Position numbers and translations under genes: made by a program. A stretch of 52,245 nucleotides of DNA from an uncultured Methylobacillus sp. (GTDB lineage: Bacteria; Pseudomonadota; Gammaproteobacteria; Burkholderiales; Methylophilaceae), in NCBI GenBank assembly GCA_946478965.1, contig CAMLDQ010000004.1:1-52245 (forward strand), read 5' to 3'. Below, in pieces: positions 42,961-51,102 of the stretch (its first letter is position 1; every line of letters starts with the position of its first letter). The notes under the pieces were generated by a model. The model did not search any database. It was not told where the DNA came from and saw only the letters and a program-made list of their open reading frames with translations.

Positions 42961-43662
42961 ATGTTAACCGTACGCAAAGCAAACGATCGCGGCTATGCCG
43001 ATCATGGATGGCTCAAGAGTTACCACTCATTTTCTTTTGCCGAGTATTACGATCCGTCGCATATGGGTTGGGGCAATCTGCGCGTCATCAACGAAGACCG
43101 CGTCGATCCCGGCTACGGATTTGGCAAGCATGGCCACCGGGACATGGAAATCATCAGCTATGTATTGTCCGGCGAGCTTGCACACCAGGACAGCATGGGC
43201 AATGTCGAAACCATCCCTCCGGGTGACGTGCAACGCATGAGTGCAGGGAGCGGTGTCCGGCATAGCGAGTTCAACTACTCGAAGGATCAGACCACGCATT
43301 TCCTGCAGATATGGATCGAGCCCAACGTCACCGGGATTTCGCCCAGCTATGAGCAGAAATCCGTACCGGCTGCGCAAAAACGCGGCAAGCTGCGCCTGAT
43401 TGCATCGCCGGACGGGGCGCAGGACTCGGTATTGATTCATGCCGATGCACGCGTATACGCAGGGCTGTTCGATGGCGAGGAGCAGGCGGAATTGACGATT
43501 GATCGAAGCCGCAAGGCCTACGTACACCTGGTGGTGGGCGAACTGGAGGTGAACGGGCAACGGATCCGGACCGGTGACGCCGTCTTGCTGGAAGCGGAAA
43601 GACGAATCACGCTGGCCAGAGGGATTGATGCCGAGGTGCTGGTGTTCGATCTGGCCGCCTGA
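42961..43662 (+). CDS. Pirin family protein (YhhW-like)
   Basis: 233 residues from ATG 42961, behind AGGAGG. It has the YhhW/quercetinase hallmarks: SFSFAEYYDPSHMGWGNLRVINED, the iron ligands in GFGKHGHRDMEIISYVLSGELAHQDS, and GSGVRHSEFN. YhhW can open quercetin. Shorter than the 300-residue pirin at 22266 and from a different branch. First gene of a pirin-doxX unit. Confidence 0.93.
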   Translation: MLTVRKANDRGYADHGWLKSYHSFSFAEYYDPSHMGWGNLRVINEDRVDPGYGFGKHGHRDMEIISYVLSGELAHQDSMGNVETIPPGDVQRMSAGSGVRHSEFNYSKDQTTHFLQIWIEPNVTGISPSYEQKSVPAAQKRGKLRLIASPDGAQDSVLIHADARVYAGLFDGEEQAELTIDRSRKAYVHLVVGELEVNGQRIRTGDAVLLEAERRITLARGIDAEVLVFDLAA

Positions 43663-43701
43663 CAAATTATTTAATCACTTAACAACACGCAAGGAAACGA
43701 T

Positions 43702-44112
43702 ATGAACAACACATTGAATAACGCACTTTCCCTCGTTGGCCGCCTGCTGCTGGCGCTGCTTTTCCTGCCTGCGGGCATCGGCAAGCTGACCGGGTTTGCT
43801 GGCACCGTCGCTTATATCCAGTCTGTAGGTATGCCCGTGCCCGAAATCGCGGCGGCGCTTGCGCTGACGGTCGAGATCGTGGGCGGTGTGGCGCTGGTCA
43901 TGGGCTTCGGTACCCGCATCGCGGCGGCAGTACTGGCCCTGTTTACCCTGGTGGCGTCGTTCTACTTCCATAATTACTGGGGCGCGCCCGCAGAACAGCA
44001 GTTTGTCCAGCAACTGCTCTTCTTCAAGAATATTGCCGTGGTCGGGGGCCTTTTGACGCTAGCGGCCTGGGGTGCGGGCGCTTGGAGCCTGGATCAGCGC
44101 CGGGCACGTTGA
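43702..44112 (+). CDS. DoxX family membrane protein
   Basis: 136 residues, four helices: RLLLALLFLPAGIGKLTGFAGTVAYIQSVG, then VEIVGGVALVMGFGTRIAA. It is a paralogue of the DoxX at 21851, with the same RxLLALxF...GxGKxTGF start. Co-directional with pirin at 39 bp and ends before a clear terminator. Confidence 0.9.
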   Translation: MNNTLNNALSLVGRLLLALLFLPAGIGKLTGFAGTVAYIQSVGMPVPEIAAALALTVEIVGGVALVMGFGTRIAAAVLALFTLVASFYFHNYWGAPAEQQFVQQLLFFKNIAVVGGLLTLAAWGAGAWSLDQRRAR

Positions 44113-44149
44113 AGTATTCGCCAACAAGCTCTCGCAGACCTGGCTTCTC

Positions 44150-44173
44150 CGGGCCCGAATCAGGGGCCCGTTT
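44150..44173. terminator. Hairpin terminator after doxX
   Basis: Stem CGGGCCC (44150-44156), loop of 7, stem GGGCCCG (44164-44170), then TTTGCATTT. It lies between convergent doxX and LysR genes and may serve both. Confidence 0.65.
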
Positions 44174-44195
44174 GCATTTGCGCAGGCGAACCGCG

Positions 44196-45140
44196 TTAGG
44201 GCGTCTTGTGTCGAGCGCCCAGCAGGGCCGCGCGGGTCACGGGGGATTTGAGGTGTTCCAGCCACCACTGGAGTGCCCGCCCTTCGCTTGCTTTGCCGCT
44301 GCTGCGCCAGGCATAGCTTGCCTGCACCTGCGGCTCTGTACGCTCGACCGCCTTCACCACCAACCGGCCGGAGTCAATGTAGGGCTGTGCCAGGCAGCTA
44401 GGCAAGAAGCCCACGCCCAGGCCGCGCAGGTGGGCATCCAGCTTCATCGGCATATCCGGCACGGTGAACACGTCCTGCCCGGCAAGGAGGCCAATGGTGA
44501 TACTGGTTCCCAGCTTGACCGAGTCGGATACGGCAACCGCTCGGTGTAAACGAATCTCCTTGTCCGGCAGCGGAGCGGGGAGGTTGGCGAGCGGATGATG
44601 CGGCGCGACCGCAAAGTGAAAATTGACCTTGCCCAATTGCTCGCGCTTGAGACCGATCTTGGTGTTGTCGTCCATGACGACGCCGATGGCCAAGTCGGCC
44701 TGCCCGGAACTGAGGGCCTCCAACGTCCCGGACAAGGTTTCCGCACGCAGCTTCACGCGCGTGGGCGGATTCAGCTTGAAAAAGTCGGTGCACAGCTCCA
44801 TCACCGTGCTGCGGTCGATGATGCTGTCCACGGCGATGGTCAGTTGCGGCTCCCAACCGGTGGCGATGCGTTTCACACGGTTGGCTACCGCATCGACTTC
44901 GGCGAGCAGGCTGGCGCCCTCCAGCAGCAGGGCGGAACCGGCTTCCGTGAGCCTGGCCTGGCGCGAGCTGCGGTCGAACAGCAGCACGTCCAGCGCATCC
45001 TCGATCTGTCTGACCTGGTAGGTGACGGCGCTGGGTACCAGGTTGCTTGCACGGGCGGCTGCGGCGAAACTTCCGGTATTCGCGATGAGCTGCAGCAATG
45101 AGATCGCGCCGGGGGTGAGTACATCGCGTGGAGTGGGCAT
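44196..45140 (-). CDS. LysR-family transcriptional regulator
   Basis: 314 residues: helix-turn-helix FAAAARASNLVPSAVTYQVRQIEDAL (about 24-49) and an effector domain with TIAVDSIIDRSTVMEL and HHPLANLPAPLPDKEIRLHRAVAVSD. Convergent with pirin-doxX, with a 23-bp palindrome just upstream of its own start and a matching site upstream of pirin. Regulation of that unit is likely. Confidence 0.93.
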   Translation of the reverse strand: MPTPRDVLTPGAISLLQLIANTGSFAAAARASNLVPSAVTYQVRQIEDALDVLLFDRSSRQARLTEAGSALLLEGASLLAEVDAVANRVKRIATGWEPQLTIAVDSIIDRSTVMELCTDFFKLNPPTRVKLRAETLSGTLEALSSGQADLAIGVVMDDNTKIGLKREQLGKVNFHFAVAPHHPLANLPAPLPDKEIRLHRAVAVSDSVKLGTSITIGLLAGQDVFTVPDMPMKLDAHLRGLGVGFLPSCLAQPYIDSGRLVVKAVERTEPQVQASYAWRSSGKASEGRALQWWLEHLKSPVTRAALLGARHKTP

Positions 45141-45150
45141 TGGCGATCCG

Positions 45151-45173
45151 ATGATTCAAATAATTTGAATCAT
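45151..45173. promoter_or_regulatory. Candidate LysR autoregulatory operator
   Basis: A perfect palindrome with 11-bp arms (ATGATTCAAAT and its complement) around one central base, 10 bp upstream of the LysR start. It contains ATTCAA-N5-TTGAAT, the pattern also found at 42867-42883. Confidence 0.7.
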
Positions 45174-45299
45174 GCATGAGGCCGTCGGGATCATCAAGGC
45201 CAGCGGTGGTTGTACGTGAGATTGTCAGCTTGCAGTAAGCCAACTGCGTATACGATTGAGAATGCAGACATACAACATCAACGTACCGGAGGATATCGC

Positions 45300-45584
45300 A
45301 TGAAAAGATTACTAATCGCTATTGCCCTGGCGACCGTCTGTTTTGGCGCGCAGGCGGGTACGCAACAAGACAAGATGAAGTCCTGCAACGCAGATGCAGC
45401 GACCAAGGCGTTGAAGGGCGACGCACGCAAGGCTTTCATGAAGGATTGCCTGTCCGCCAAGCCTGCTGCAGCGGTTTCCCAGCAAGACAAGATGAAGATG
45501 TGCAATGCCGATCCGAAAGCCAAAACGCTGAAAGGTGACGAGCGCAAAGCCTTTATGAAAGGGTGCCTGTCGTCCAAGAATTAA
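45300..45584 (+). CDS. PsiF repeat protein
   Basis: 94 residues from ATG 45300 behind GGAGG. A signal peptide (LLIAIALATVCFGAQA) is followed by two copies of a roughly 35-residue repeat, QQDKMKxCNADxxxKxLKGDxRKAFMKxCLS, each with two cysteines. PsiF-type proteins are small periplasmic proteins of unknown role, phosphate-starvation-inducible in E. coli. It ends before a strong terminator. Confidence 0.92.
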   Translation: MKRLLIAIALATVCFGAQAGTQQDKMKSCNADAATKALKGDARKAFMKDCLSAKPAAAVSQQDKMKMCNADPKAKTLKGDERKAFMKGCLSSKN

Positions 45585-45624
45585 GTTTTATCCCCTCGCA
45601 ATGGTTTGCTGCCATTGCATTCCG

Positions 45625-45648
45625 CGGCAGCTCCGGCTGCCGTTTTTT
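45625..45648 (+). terminator. Intrinsic terminator after the psiF-like gene
   Basis: Stem CGGCAGC (45625-45631), loop TCCG, stem GCTGCCG (45636-45642), then six T. On the minus strand it may also follow the DUF302 gene. Confidence 0.88.
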
Positions 45649-45671
45649 ATTGGGGGGTGTTTCGTCGTTGT

Positions 45672-46058
45672 TCAGATACTGGCGAGTGCTTTTTCGATAC
45701 GGGCATCGGCTGCGCCGGCCAGCGCCGTGAGCTGATCGTCCCCAAGAATGCGCATCATCGCGGAGGGCGCGGCCAGTTCCACCGAAACCCTGCCAGGCGA
45801 CAGCTCGCGTATTACCGCATTGCATGGCAGCAGGCCGGCGACATCGCTGTTCATGGAGTAGGCCTCATAGGCCAGGGTCGGGTTGCATGCGCCGAGAATT
45901 ACCGTCGGCATGATTTCCTTGCCGGTTTTTTCCTTGATCTTGAGGTGCATGTCGATGCGCGTCAGGATGCCGAATCCCTCCGCGCCCAGCGCCTTGGTAA
46001 CGCGTTCGATGGCCTGGTCGAGTGTGGCCGGTATTTCCCGTTTGAAATTGATGTCCAT
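45672..46058 (-). CDS. DUF302 family protein
   Basis: 128 residues from ATG 46058. The DUF302 signature is visible in FGILTRIDMHLKIKEKTGKE and GACNPTLAYEAYSMNSDVAGLLPCNAVI. DUF302 proteins are small alpha-beta proteins of unknown role, often linked to stress. Follows the EamA gene by 35 bp and is probably co-transcribed with it. Confidence 0.9.
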   Translation of the reverse strand: MDINFKREIPATLDQAIERVTKALGAEGFGILTRIDMHLKIKEKTGKEIMPTVILGACNPTLAYEAYSMNSDVAGLLPCNAVIRELSPGRVSVELAAPSAMMRILGDDQLTALAGAADARIEKALASI

Positions 46059-46093
46059 GCAGCTGTTCTCCCGATGGATTGATTCGGCGCCCG

Positions 46094-46993
46094 TCACTCC
46101 ACCCGGCTGAAAGCCGGTAGTCGACCCGGCAACATCGCCACCATGACGCCGCCCAGCACGAGCAGCCCGCCGGCCACCTGTACGGCGGTGGGTGGCGTTC
46201 CCAGTATACCGCCGATCAGCATCGCGAACACCGGCACGAGGTTAAGGAACAGCGCGGTGCGGCTTGCTCCCAGGCGCTGGATACCCAGCCCCCAGAACAG
46301 GTAAGCCAGCACCGTACCCGCGACGGTCATTGCGGCCAGCGCGGCCATGGCCTGCATTCCGGGAACGGCAAGATGCGTGCCGCTCGATGCGGCGGCAACT
46401 ACCAGGATGCCCGCACCGGCAGTCATCATCAGGGCGGTGTTGACGACAGCCGAACCCTTGGGCATGAATTGCCGGGAGAGCACGTTGAAGAGCGCCCAGG
46501 TCAGGTTGGCGGCCAGCATCAGGAGATCGCCCTCGGCCACATGCAGCCGCGCAATCCGGCTGAGATCGCCATGCGCAATGACTACGGCAACGCCGAACAG
46601 GGCGATCGGAAGCGCAATCAATTGGCGCAACGTGACGCGTTCACCTAGGAATGCCGCTGCCAGCAGAGTCGTCAGGAGCGGGTTGGTTGCCATGACCAGC
46701 GCGCCGTTGTCGGCCGACGTGCTTTGCATGGCGCGGAAGAAAAAGTAGTTGAAGCCGACGATGCCGACCAGGCCAAGCAACAGATAGGTGCCGGCATGTC
46801 GCTGCAGTTGCTTGAGTAGGGGCTCGCCTTGCCATAAGGCAATGCCGAGCATGAGCGCGGCGCCCAGGATAAAGCGCAACGCCGCCGCCCATAGCGGCGG
46901 CAGGTCAGCCAGTACGGTGCCGGCCAGCACGAAGTTCGCGCCCCAGAAAAATGCCGAGGCCGTTACAAGCAGGTAGACAAGATTGAGCGGCAT
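46094..46993 (-). CDS. EamA/DMT family transporter
   Basis: 299 residues, ten helices in two EamA halves. The opening AFFWGANFVLAGTVLADLPPLWAAALRF and the second-half ALFLNLVPVFAMLIGGILGTPP are typical. DMT proteins export amino acids, nucleobases or drugs; the substrate is unknown. It is divergent from the LysR at 47093 with a 99-bp AT-rich gap, suggesting control by it. Confidence 0.9.
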   Translation of the reverse strand: MPLNLVYLLVTASAFFWGANFVLAGTVLADLPPLWAAALRFILGAALMLGIALWQGEPLLKQLQRHAGTYLLLGLVGIVGFNYFFFRAMQSTSADNGALVMATNPLLTTLLAAAFLGERVTLRQLIALPIALFGVAVVIAHGDLSRIARLHVAEGDLLMLAANLTWALFNVLSRQFMPKGSAVVNTALMMTAGAGILVVAAASSGTHLAVPGMQAMAALAAMTVAGTVLAYLFWGLGIQRLGASRTALFLNLVPVFAMLIGGILGTPPTAVQVAGGLLVLGGVMVAMLPGRLPAFSRVE

Positions 46994-47092
46994 GATCTTT
47001 CCAATTCAGAATAACTAATTAATGATGCAGTCTATTGGCTATAATTTACTTGTTCAAATGATATTTTGTTGGTTTATTGTTAAGAAAAACTA

Positions 47093-48004
47093 ATGGCTAG
47101 GCGTTTGCCCCCACTGACTGCTTTACGTGCATTCGAAGCTGTTGCGCGCCACCTTTCGATGGCCAAGGCGGCGGAAGAGTTGCATGTCACCCCTGCCGCG
47201 GTCAGCCAGCAGGTCAAGCAACTGGAGGATTTACTGGGGCAGCCTCTGTTCCTGCGCGGCAAGGGCTTGGCACTGAGTGAAGCGGCAGAGGCCGCCTTGC
47301 CGCTGCTCAGCGACGCGTTCGACCGTCTGGAGCGGGCGGCTGCACAACTGCGCTCCGGGGCGGCGGACGGGCCGCTGGTGGTTTCGACGCCTCCCACGTT
47401 CGCCGCGCGTTGGCTGGTGCCGCGCCTGGAGGATTTTCACGCCCGCCACCCGGAAATCGAATTGCGGCTATTGGCTACACGCCGCCTGGTGGATTTTCAT
47501 CTTGAAGATGTCGATTGCGCGATTCGGTTCGGCGCCGGCGTCCATCCCGGGCTGAGCGTGGAAAGGTTGATGCCCGAGACGATCATCCCGGTTGCGGCTC
47601 CAGCCTTGGCACACGAGGTGACGAAAGCCGCCGACCTGGCGCGATGGCCACTGCTGGTGGACGAGTGGCACATCAGCAACCAGTTTTTTCCCGACTGGGA
47701 AACCTGGTTCGCCTCCCAAGGGGTGGCGCTGGAAGCGCCTTTACGCCTGCAGCGCTATGAAGACAGCAACCTGGCGATTCAGGCTGCCGTGTCCGGCCTT
47801 GGCATTACGCTGGCGTGGCATACGCTGGTGGAGGCAGAACTGCGTGCTGGAAGCTTGATCCGCCTGTTGGGGCAGACCATCGCCAGCAGCATGGCCTATC
47901 ACCTGGTCATGCCGCCCAACCGGGCCGGATACGACAAGGTCGCCGCATTCAGGTCCTGGCTGCTGGAAACCGCAAACGCCAAAACGGGGGATCGGATGGC
48001 TTGA
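47093..48004 (+). CDS. LysR-family transcriptional regulator (GcvA-like)
   Basis: 303 residues beginning MARRLPPLTALRAFEAVARHLSMAKAAEELHVTPAAVSQQVKQLEDLLG, shown here as the region at residues 1-50, which is the GcvA-type opening. The effector domain contains STPPTFAARWLVPRL. Divergent from the EamA transporter, a likely target. Confidence 0.93.
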   Translation: MARRLPPLTALRAFEAVARHLSMAKAAEELHVTPAAVSQQVKQLEDLLGQPLFLRGKGLALSEAAEAALPLLSDAFDRLERAAAQLRSGAADGPLVVSTPPTFAARWLVPRLEDFHARHPEIELRLLATRRLVDFHLEDVDCAIRFGAGVHPGLSVERLMPETIIPVAAPALAHEVTKAADLARWPLLVDEWHISNQFFPDWETWFASQGVALEAPLRLQRYEDSNLAIQAAVSGLGITLAWHTLVEAELRAGSLIRLLGQTIASSMAYHLVMPPNRAGYDKVAAFRSWLLETANAKTGDRMA

Positions 48005-48063
48005 GCGCATGCCTCCCTGGCATTGAGGTGCTTTATGCGCGGATACGGCCTGCTTTCGCAGGC

Positions 48064-48264
48064 TCAACCAGGGCTTTCAGGTTTGTCCGATACAGGGATG
48101 CCATCATCATTCAGCTCGAACCAGTCTTCTCCAAAGAGCTCCACCGGATGCTGCGTGCGGTCCGTGCCGTTGCCGCATTTCAATGAATCAACCGAACAAT
48201 ACTTGTCGCATCCCCAGCATATTCGCTCGGGGTGCTTGGGAAGCAAAGGAAATTTCTTGGCCAT
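48064..48264 (-). CDS. DUF3079 family protein
   Basis: 66 residues with the strongly conserved DUF3079 core: KFPLLPKHPERICWGCDKYC and GNGTDRTQHPVELFG. The CWGC...C...C cysteines suggest metal binding. Function unknown; common in proteobacteria. Confidence 0.92.
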   Translation of the reverse strand: MAKKFPLLPKHPERICWGCDKYCSVDSLKCGNGTDRTQHPVELFGEDWFELNDDGIPVSDKPESPG

Positions 48265-48385
48265 GGGTTTAAGGTAACGACGCCGGTATTTGCGGCATTG
48301 CGCTAGAGCCCTCCAGATAAGTATGAACCGGTACGGCGGCCAGGCGCGTGAACGCGCCGCCGCTTTGCTGCGACGGGTGGTGGTG

Positions 48386-48610
48386 TCAGCTTGCGGTGAG
48401 GCTGACTTCTTTCAGATATGCGTACAGTTGATCCTTCAGTAGAAGCTTTTCTTTTTTCAATTGCTCAATTGCTTCATGGGAGCCAGGTTCGGTTCCGGAT
48501 TCGATGTTGGCAATCTTTTGATCCAATTTGTTGTGCTTCTCGAAAAGCTGATTGAAATGACGATCCGTGCTCTTGAGTTTGCTGATGAGATCTCGATATT
48601 CAGGAAACAT
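48386..48610 (-). CDS. DUF465 (YdcH) family protein
   Basis: 74 residues, a helical hairpin: FPEYRDLISKLKSTDRHFNQLFEKHNKLDQKI then HEAIEQLKKEKLLLKDQLYAYL, the DUF465 pattern. Small cytosolic coiled-coil protein of unknown role. ATG 48610 has GGAG upstream. Confidence 0.9.
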   Translation of the reverse strand: MFPEYRDLISKLKSTDRHFNQLFEKHNKLDQKIANIESGTEPGSHEAIEQLKKEKLLLKDQLYAYLKEVSLTAS

Positions 48611-48823
48611 TGCCGCTCCTTGTCATGGGTTGCTGGATATTTTAAATGGATGTTTATATCCTCATTATAGGGTTGAATGTATGAAAACTCCAGAAGGTAG
48701 CCTCTGCGAGCAGGCGGTCAACGGTCATGGCCGAGATGATGGAGTGTTGATACAAAAAAATTAACCCATTAAATTTTAGTGGGAATAAGATGACATCTCG
48801 ATCTCGTGAAGAAGGAGTTCGTG

Positions 48824-50182
48824 ATGGGCGCCAGTAAACAGATTACCCATTGGCTTTGCCGATTTGCATTGCTGCTCATGGGTGTGGTTGCTGCTACAGA
48901 AGCGAGTGCCGTTCCCAGTTTTGCCCGCCAGACAGGCATGGATTGCGCAGCCTGCCATATCAGTTTCCCGGAGCTGACGCCTTTCGGCAGGGAATTCAAA
49001 CTGAACGGCTATACCTTGGGGGAGCGTCAGTTGGTGCCGTTGGCGGCCATGATGCAATTCTCCATGACACACCTGAAAACCAATCGGGATAACAGCGGGG
49101 CGGAAATCATGCCGCGCGAGAATGACCCGCAGTTCGATATCCTGAGTCTGTTCGCCGCCGGAAAATTGAGCGACCACGCCGGCATGTTCGTGCAGTGGAC
49201 GTACAGCAATAATTCCGAAACGCGTCCGGATGGCTCCATTCGGCATCATAGCTCCATCGACAACACGGACCTCCGTATCATCGGCAGCCATGATCTTTTC
49301 GGAAAAAACCTGGTCTTCGGTTTCAACCTGAACAACAACCCGACTGAGCAGGATGTCTGGAACTCCACGCCAGCGTGGGGCTATCCGTTCAACGGCCCCA
49401 ATCTGGCCAACGTGCCCGGCCCGGCCTTTGCCACTATCATCGATGGCGGTCTCGGCCAGCAGGTGGCTGGACTCGGCGGCTATCTCTGGTACGACCGGCA
49501 CCTGTATGCCGAGCTTTCGTTCTACGGCACGGCAGACAAGGCGTTTCGCCTGCTGAGCGAGGGGGCATGGGTCAAGTCGGAAGGGCCCTACCTGGATGGG
49601 CGGGATAATCCGTATTGGCGCCTCGCCTGGAATCAGGAATGGGGCGCGCATTCACTGATGGTGGGCACCTATGGGATGCAGGTGGATATTTATCCCGATC
49701 CCAATAACCGTAGCGGTCCTTCAGACCGATACACCGACACCGCCCTGGATGCGCAATACCAGTATCTGTCGGACCCGCATATCGTCACGGCACAGGCGAC
49801 CTATATCCATGAAAAGCAGGACTACCGTGCCAGTTTCGATCCGCTGTGCACGGATGGGCCATGCAATTCGCATGACCACCTGAACACCTTCAAAGCCCGG
49901 GTCAGCTATCTGTATGACCGCAAGTATGGCGCCTCGCTGGCATTCTTCAACACCACCGGCAGCAACGATTCCGTTGCATTCTCCACCGGCGATAACATTG
50001 TGACCAGGCCGGACAATCGCGGGTATATCGCCCAGTTTGACTACAACCCATGGACTTTCGCGCATGTCTCGTTGCAGTACACGCGCTATACCAAATGGGA
50101 TGGGTCGAGTCGAACCGATCTGCTCGGTCTGAAGCCAAGTGACAGGAATACCTTATTCCTGAATACCTGGTTTGCTTTCTAG
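48824..50182 (+). CDS. Outer-membrane cytochrome c-porin fusion (Cyc2-like)
   Basis: 452 residues from ATG 48824, behind AAGGAG. The signal peptide ends near EASA|VP. A single heme site CAACH (41-45) sits in the segment FARQTGMDCAACHISFPELT and is followed by PFGREFKLNGY, the N-terminal arrangement of Cyc2. The remaining 380 residues alternate polar and hydrophobic strands, with aromatic girdles and a final Phe, as in an outer-membrane barrel. Cyc2 of iron oxidisers takes electrons at the cell surface. Related proteins in other proteobacteria have no known role, so Fe(II) oxidation is not claimed here. The cytochrome c4 gene follows 15 bp later. Confidence 0.8.
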   Translation: MGASKQITHWLCRFALLLMGVVAATEASAVPSFARQTGMDCAACHISFPELTPFGREFKLNGYTLGERQLVPLAAMMQFSMTHLKTNRDNSGAEIMPRENDPQFDILSLFAAGKLSDHAGMFVQWTYSNNSETRPDGSIRHHSSIDNTDLRIIGSHDLFGKNLVFGFNLNNNPTEQDVWNSTPAWGYPFNGPNLANVPGPAFATIIDGGLGQQVAGLGGYLWYDRHLYAELSFYGTADKAFRLLSEGAWVKSEGPYLDGRDNPYWRLAWNQEWGAHSLMVGTYGMQVDIYPDPNNRSGPSDRYTDTALDAQYQYLSDPHIVTAQATYIHEKQDYRASFDPLCTDGPCNSHDHLNTFKARVSYLYDRKYGASLAFFNTTGSNDSVAFSTGDNIVTRPDNRGYIAQFDYNPWTFAHVSLQYTRYTKWDGSSRTDLLGLKPSDRNTLFLNTWFAF

Positions 50183-50197
50183 GTGAAGGGGGAAGTC

Positions 50198-50803
50198 ATG
50201 CACGCACACATTCGAATTTGGGTGGGGGTGGTGGGCTTGCTCGTCACCTCCTGGGCCATGGGGGGCAATGAAGCCGCCAGGCTGGATAGCCAGCTCTGCT
50301 CGGTGTGTCACGGCCCTGGCGGTACCACGAGTTCCGAGCTTTTTCCGCAACTCGCCGGGCAACCGGCAGCTTATTTGGTCAACCAGATGCGGGCATTCCG
50401 GGATAAGTCGCGCTCCGACCAGAATGCGAAACGATTCATGTGGGGCATCTCGGCGCAGCTCTCGGATGATGACATACGAAGCCTGGCCGATTACTACCAG
50501 GCGCAGCCGCCTGTACATGGCGGGAAAATTACGGACCAGGCCAAATACGATCTGGGTAAGACTCTTTTCACGACCGGCAATACCGACAAAGGTGTTCCGG
50601 CCTGCATGTCCTGCCACGGGGAAAAGGGAGAAGGCAGCGACACCGTTCCTCGACTGGGAGGGCAGCACGAGGCTTACCTCAAGAGGCAGTTGAAGGTTTT
50701 CTATGGCGATGAGCGGCCTGCAGCCATCGCCATGCACCAGATCGTGAAAGGGCTTTCAGACACCGACATAGATGCTGTGGCGCAATATTTACAAGCCCAG
50801 TGA
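50198..50803 (+). CDS. Periplasmic diheme cytochrome c4
   Basis: 201 residues from ATG 50198 (AAGGGGGA upstream). A signal peptide is followed by two similar heme domains: CSVCH at 34-38 and CMSCH at 136-140. Candidate distal ligands are Met81 (RFMWG) and a Met in AMHQIVKGL. Cytochrome c4 carries electrons between periplasmic partners and terminal oxidases. Tight coupling to the cytochrome-porin gene suggests the two form one electron path. Confidence 0.92.
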   Translation: MHAHIRIWVGVVGLLVTSWAMGGNEAARLDSQLCSVCHGPGGTTSSELFPQLAGQPAAYLVNQMRAFRDKSRSDQNAKRFMWGISAQLSDDDIRSLADYYQAQPPVHGGKITDQAKYDLGKTLFTTGNTDKGVPACMSCHGEKGEGSDTVPRLGGQHEAYLKRQLKVFYGDERPAAIAMHQIVKGLSDTDIDAVAQYLQAQ

Positions 50804-50951
50804 CTTGGAGGACGCACGCCAATTCAAGAAAATCATGAGGGTTGAATCATGATCCACACGACTCCGGGGCTCGGGCATCTGCGTATGATGGGCTCCAATG
50901 TTCAAGCAGATGGTTGCTCGGACCTTATCAACCGGACAAAAGGAGATTGTC

Positions 50952-51023
50952 ATGTGGACCAAGCCTCAAGCTACCGAAATGCGTTTTGGTTTTGAAGTGA
51001 CCATGTACGTCTGCAACCGCTAA
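50952..51023 (+). CDS. pqqA: PqqA precursor peptide (main pqq cluster)
   Basis: 23 residues with GGAG upstream. Glu16 and Tyr20 (EVTMY) are the residues joined by PqqE to start PQQ synthesis. A strong hairpin separates it from pqqB. One residue differs from the orphan pqqA at 5992-6063. Confidence 0.97.
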   Translation: MWTKPQATEMRFGFEVTMYVCNR

Positions 51024-51035
51024 GTTGCACGACTG

Positions 51036-51060
51036 ATGAAGGCCGCATTGCGGCCTTCAT
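51036..51060 (+). terminator. Hairpin between pqqA and pqqB (attenuator)
   Basis: ATGAAGGCCGC (51036-51046) pairs perfectly with GCGGCCTTCAT (51050-51060) around ATT. The downstream TATCTCTATA is only partly T-rich, so read-through is likely. This would give excess pqqA mRNA over pqqB, as described for other pqq operons. Confidence 0.75.
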
Positions 51061-51102
51061 TATCTCTATAAACAGGATATAAGAATCCCATTAGCCTATA
51101 TC

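Noticed and set aside
48681..48764. 27-codon frame upstream of the cytochrome-porin gene
   Set aside because: No ribosome site; the area is more likely the promoter region of the cytochrome operon.
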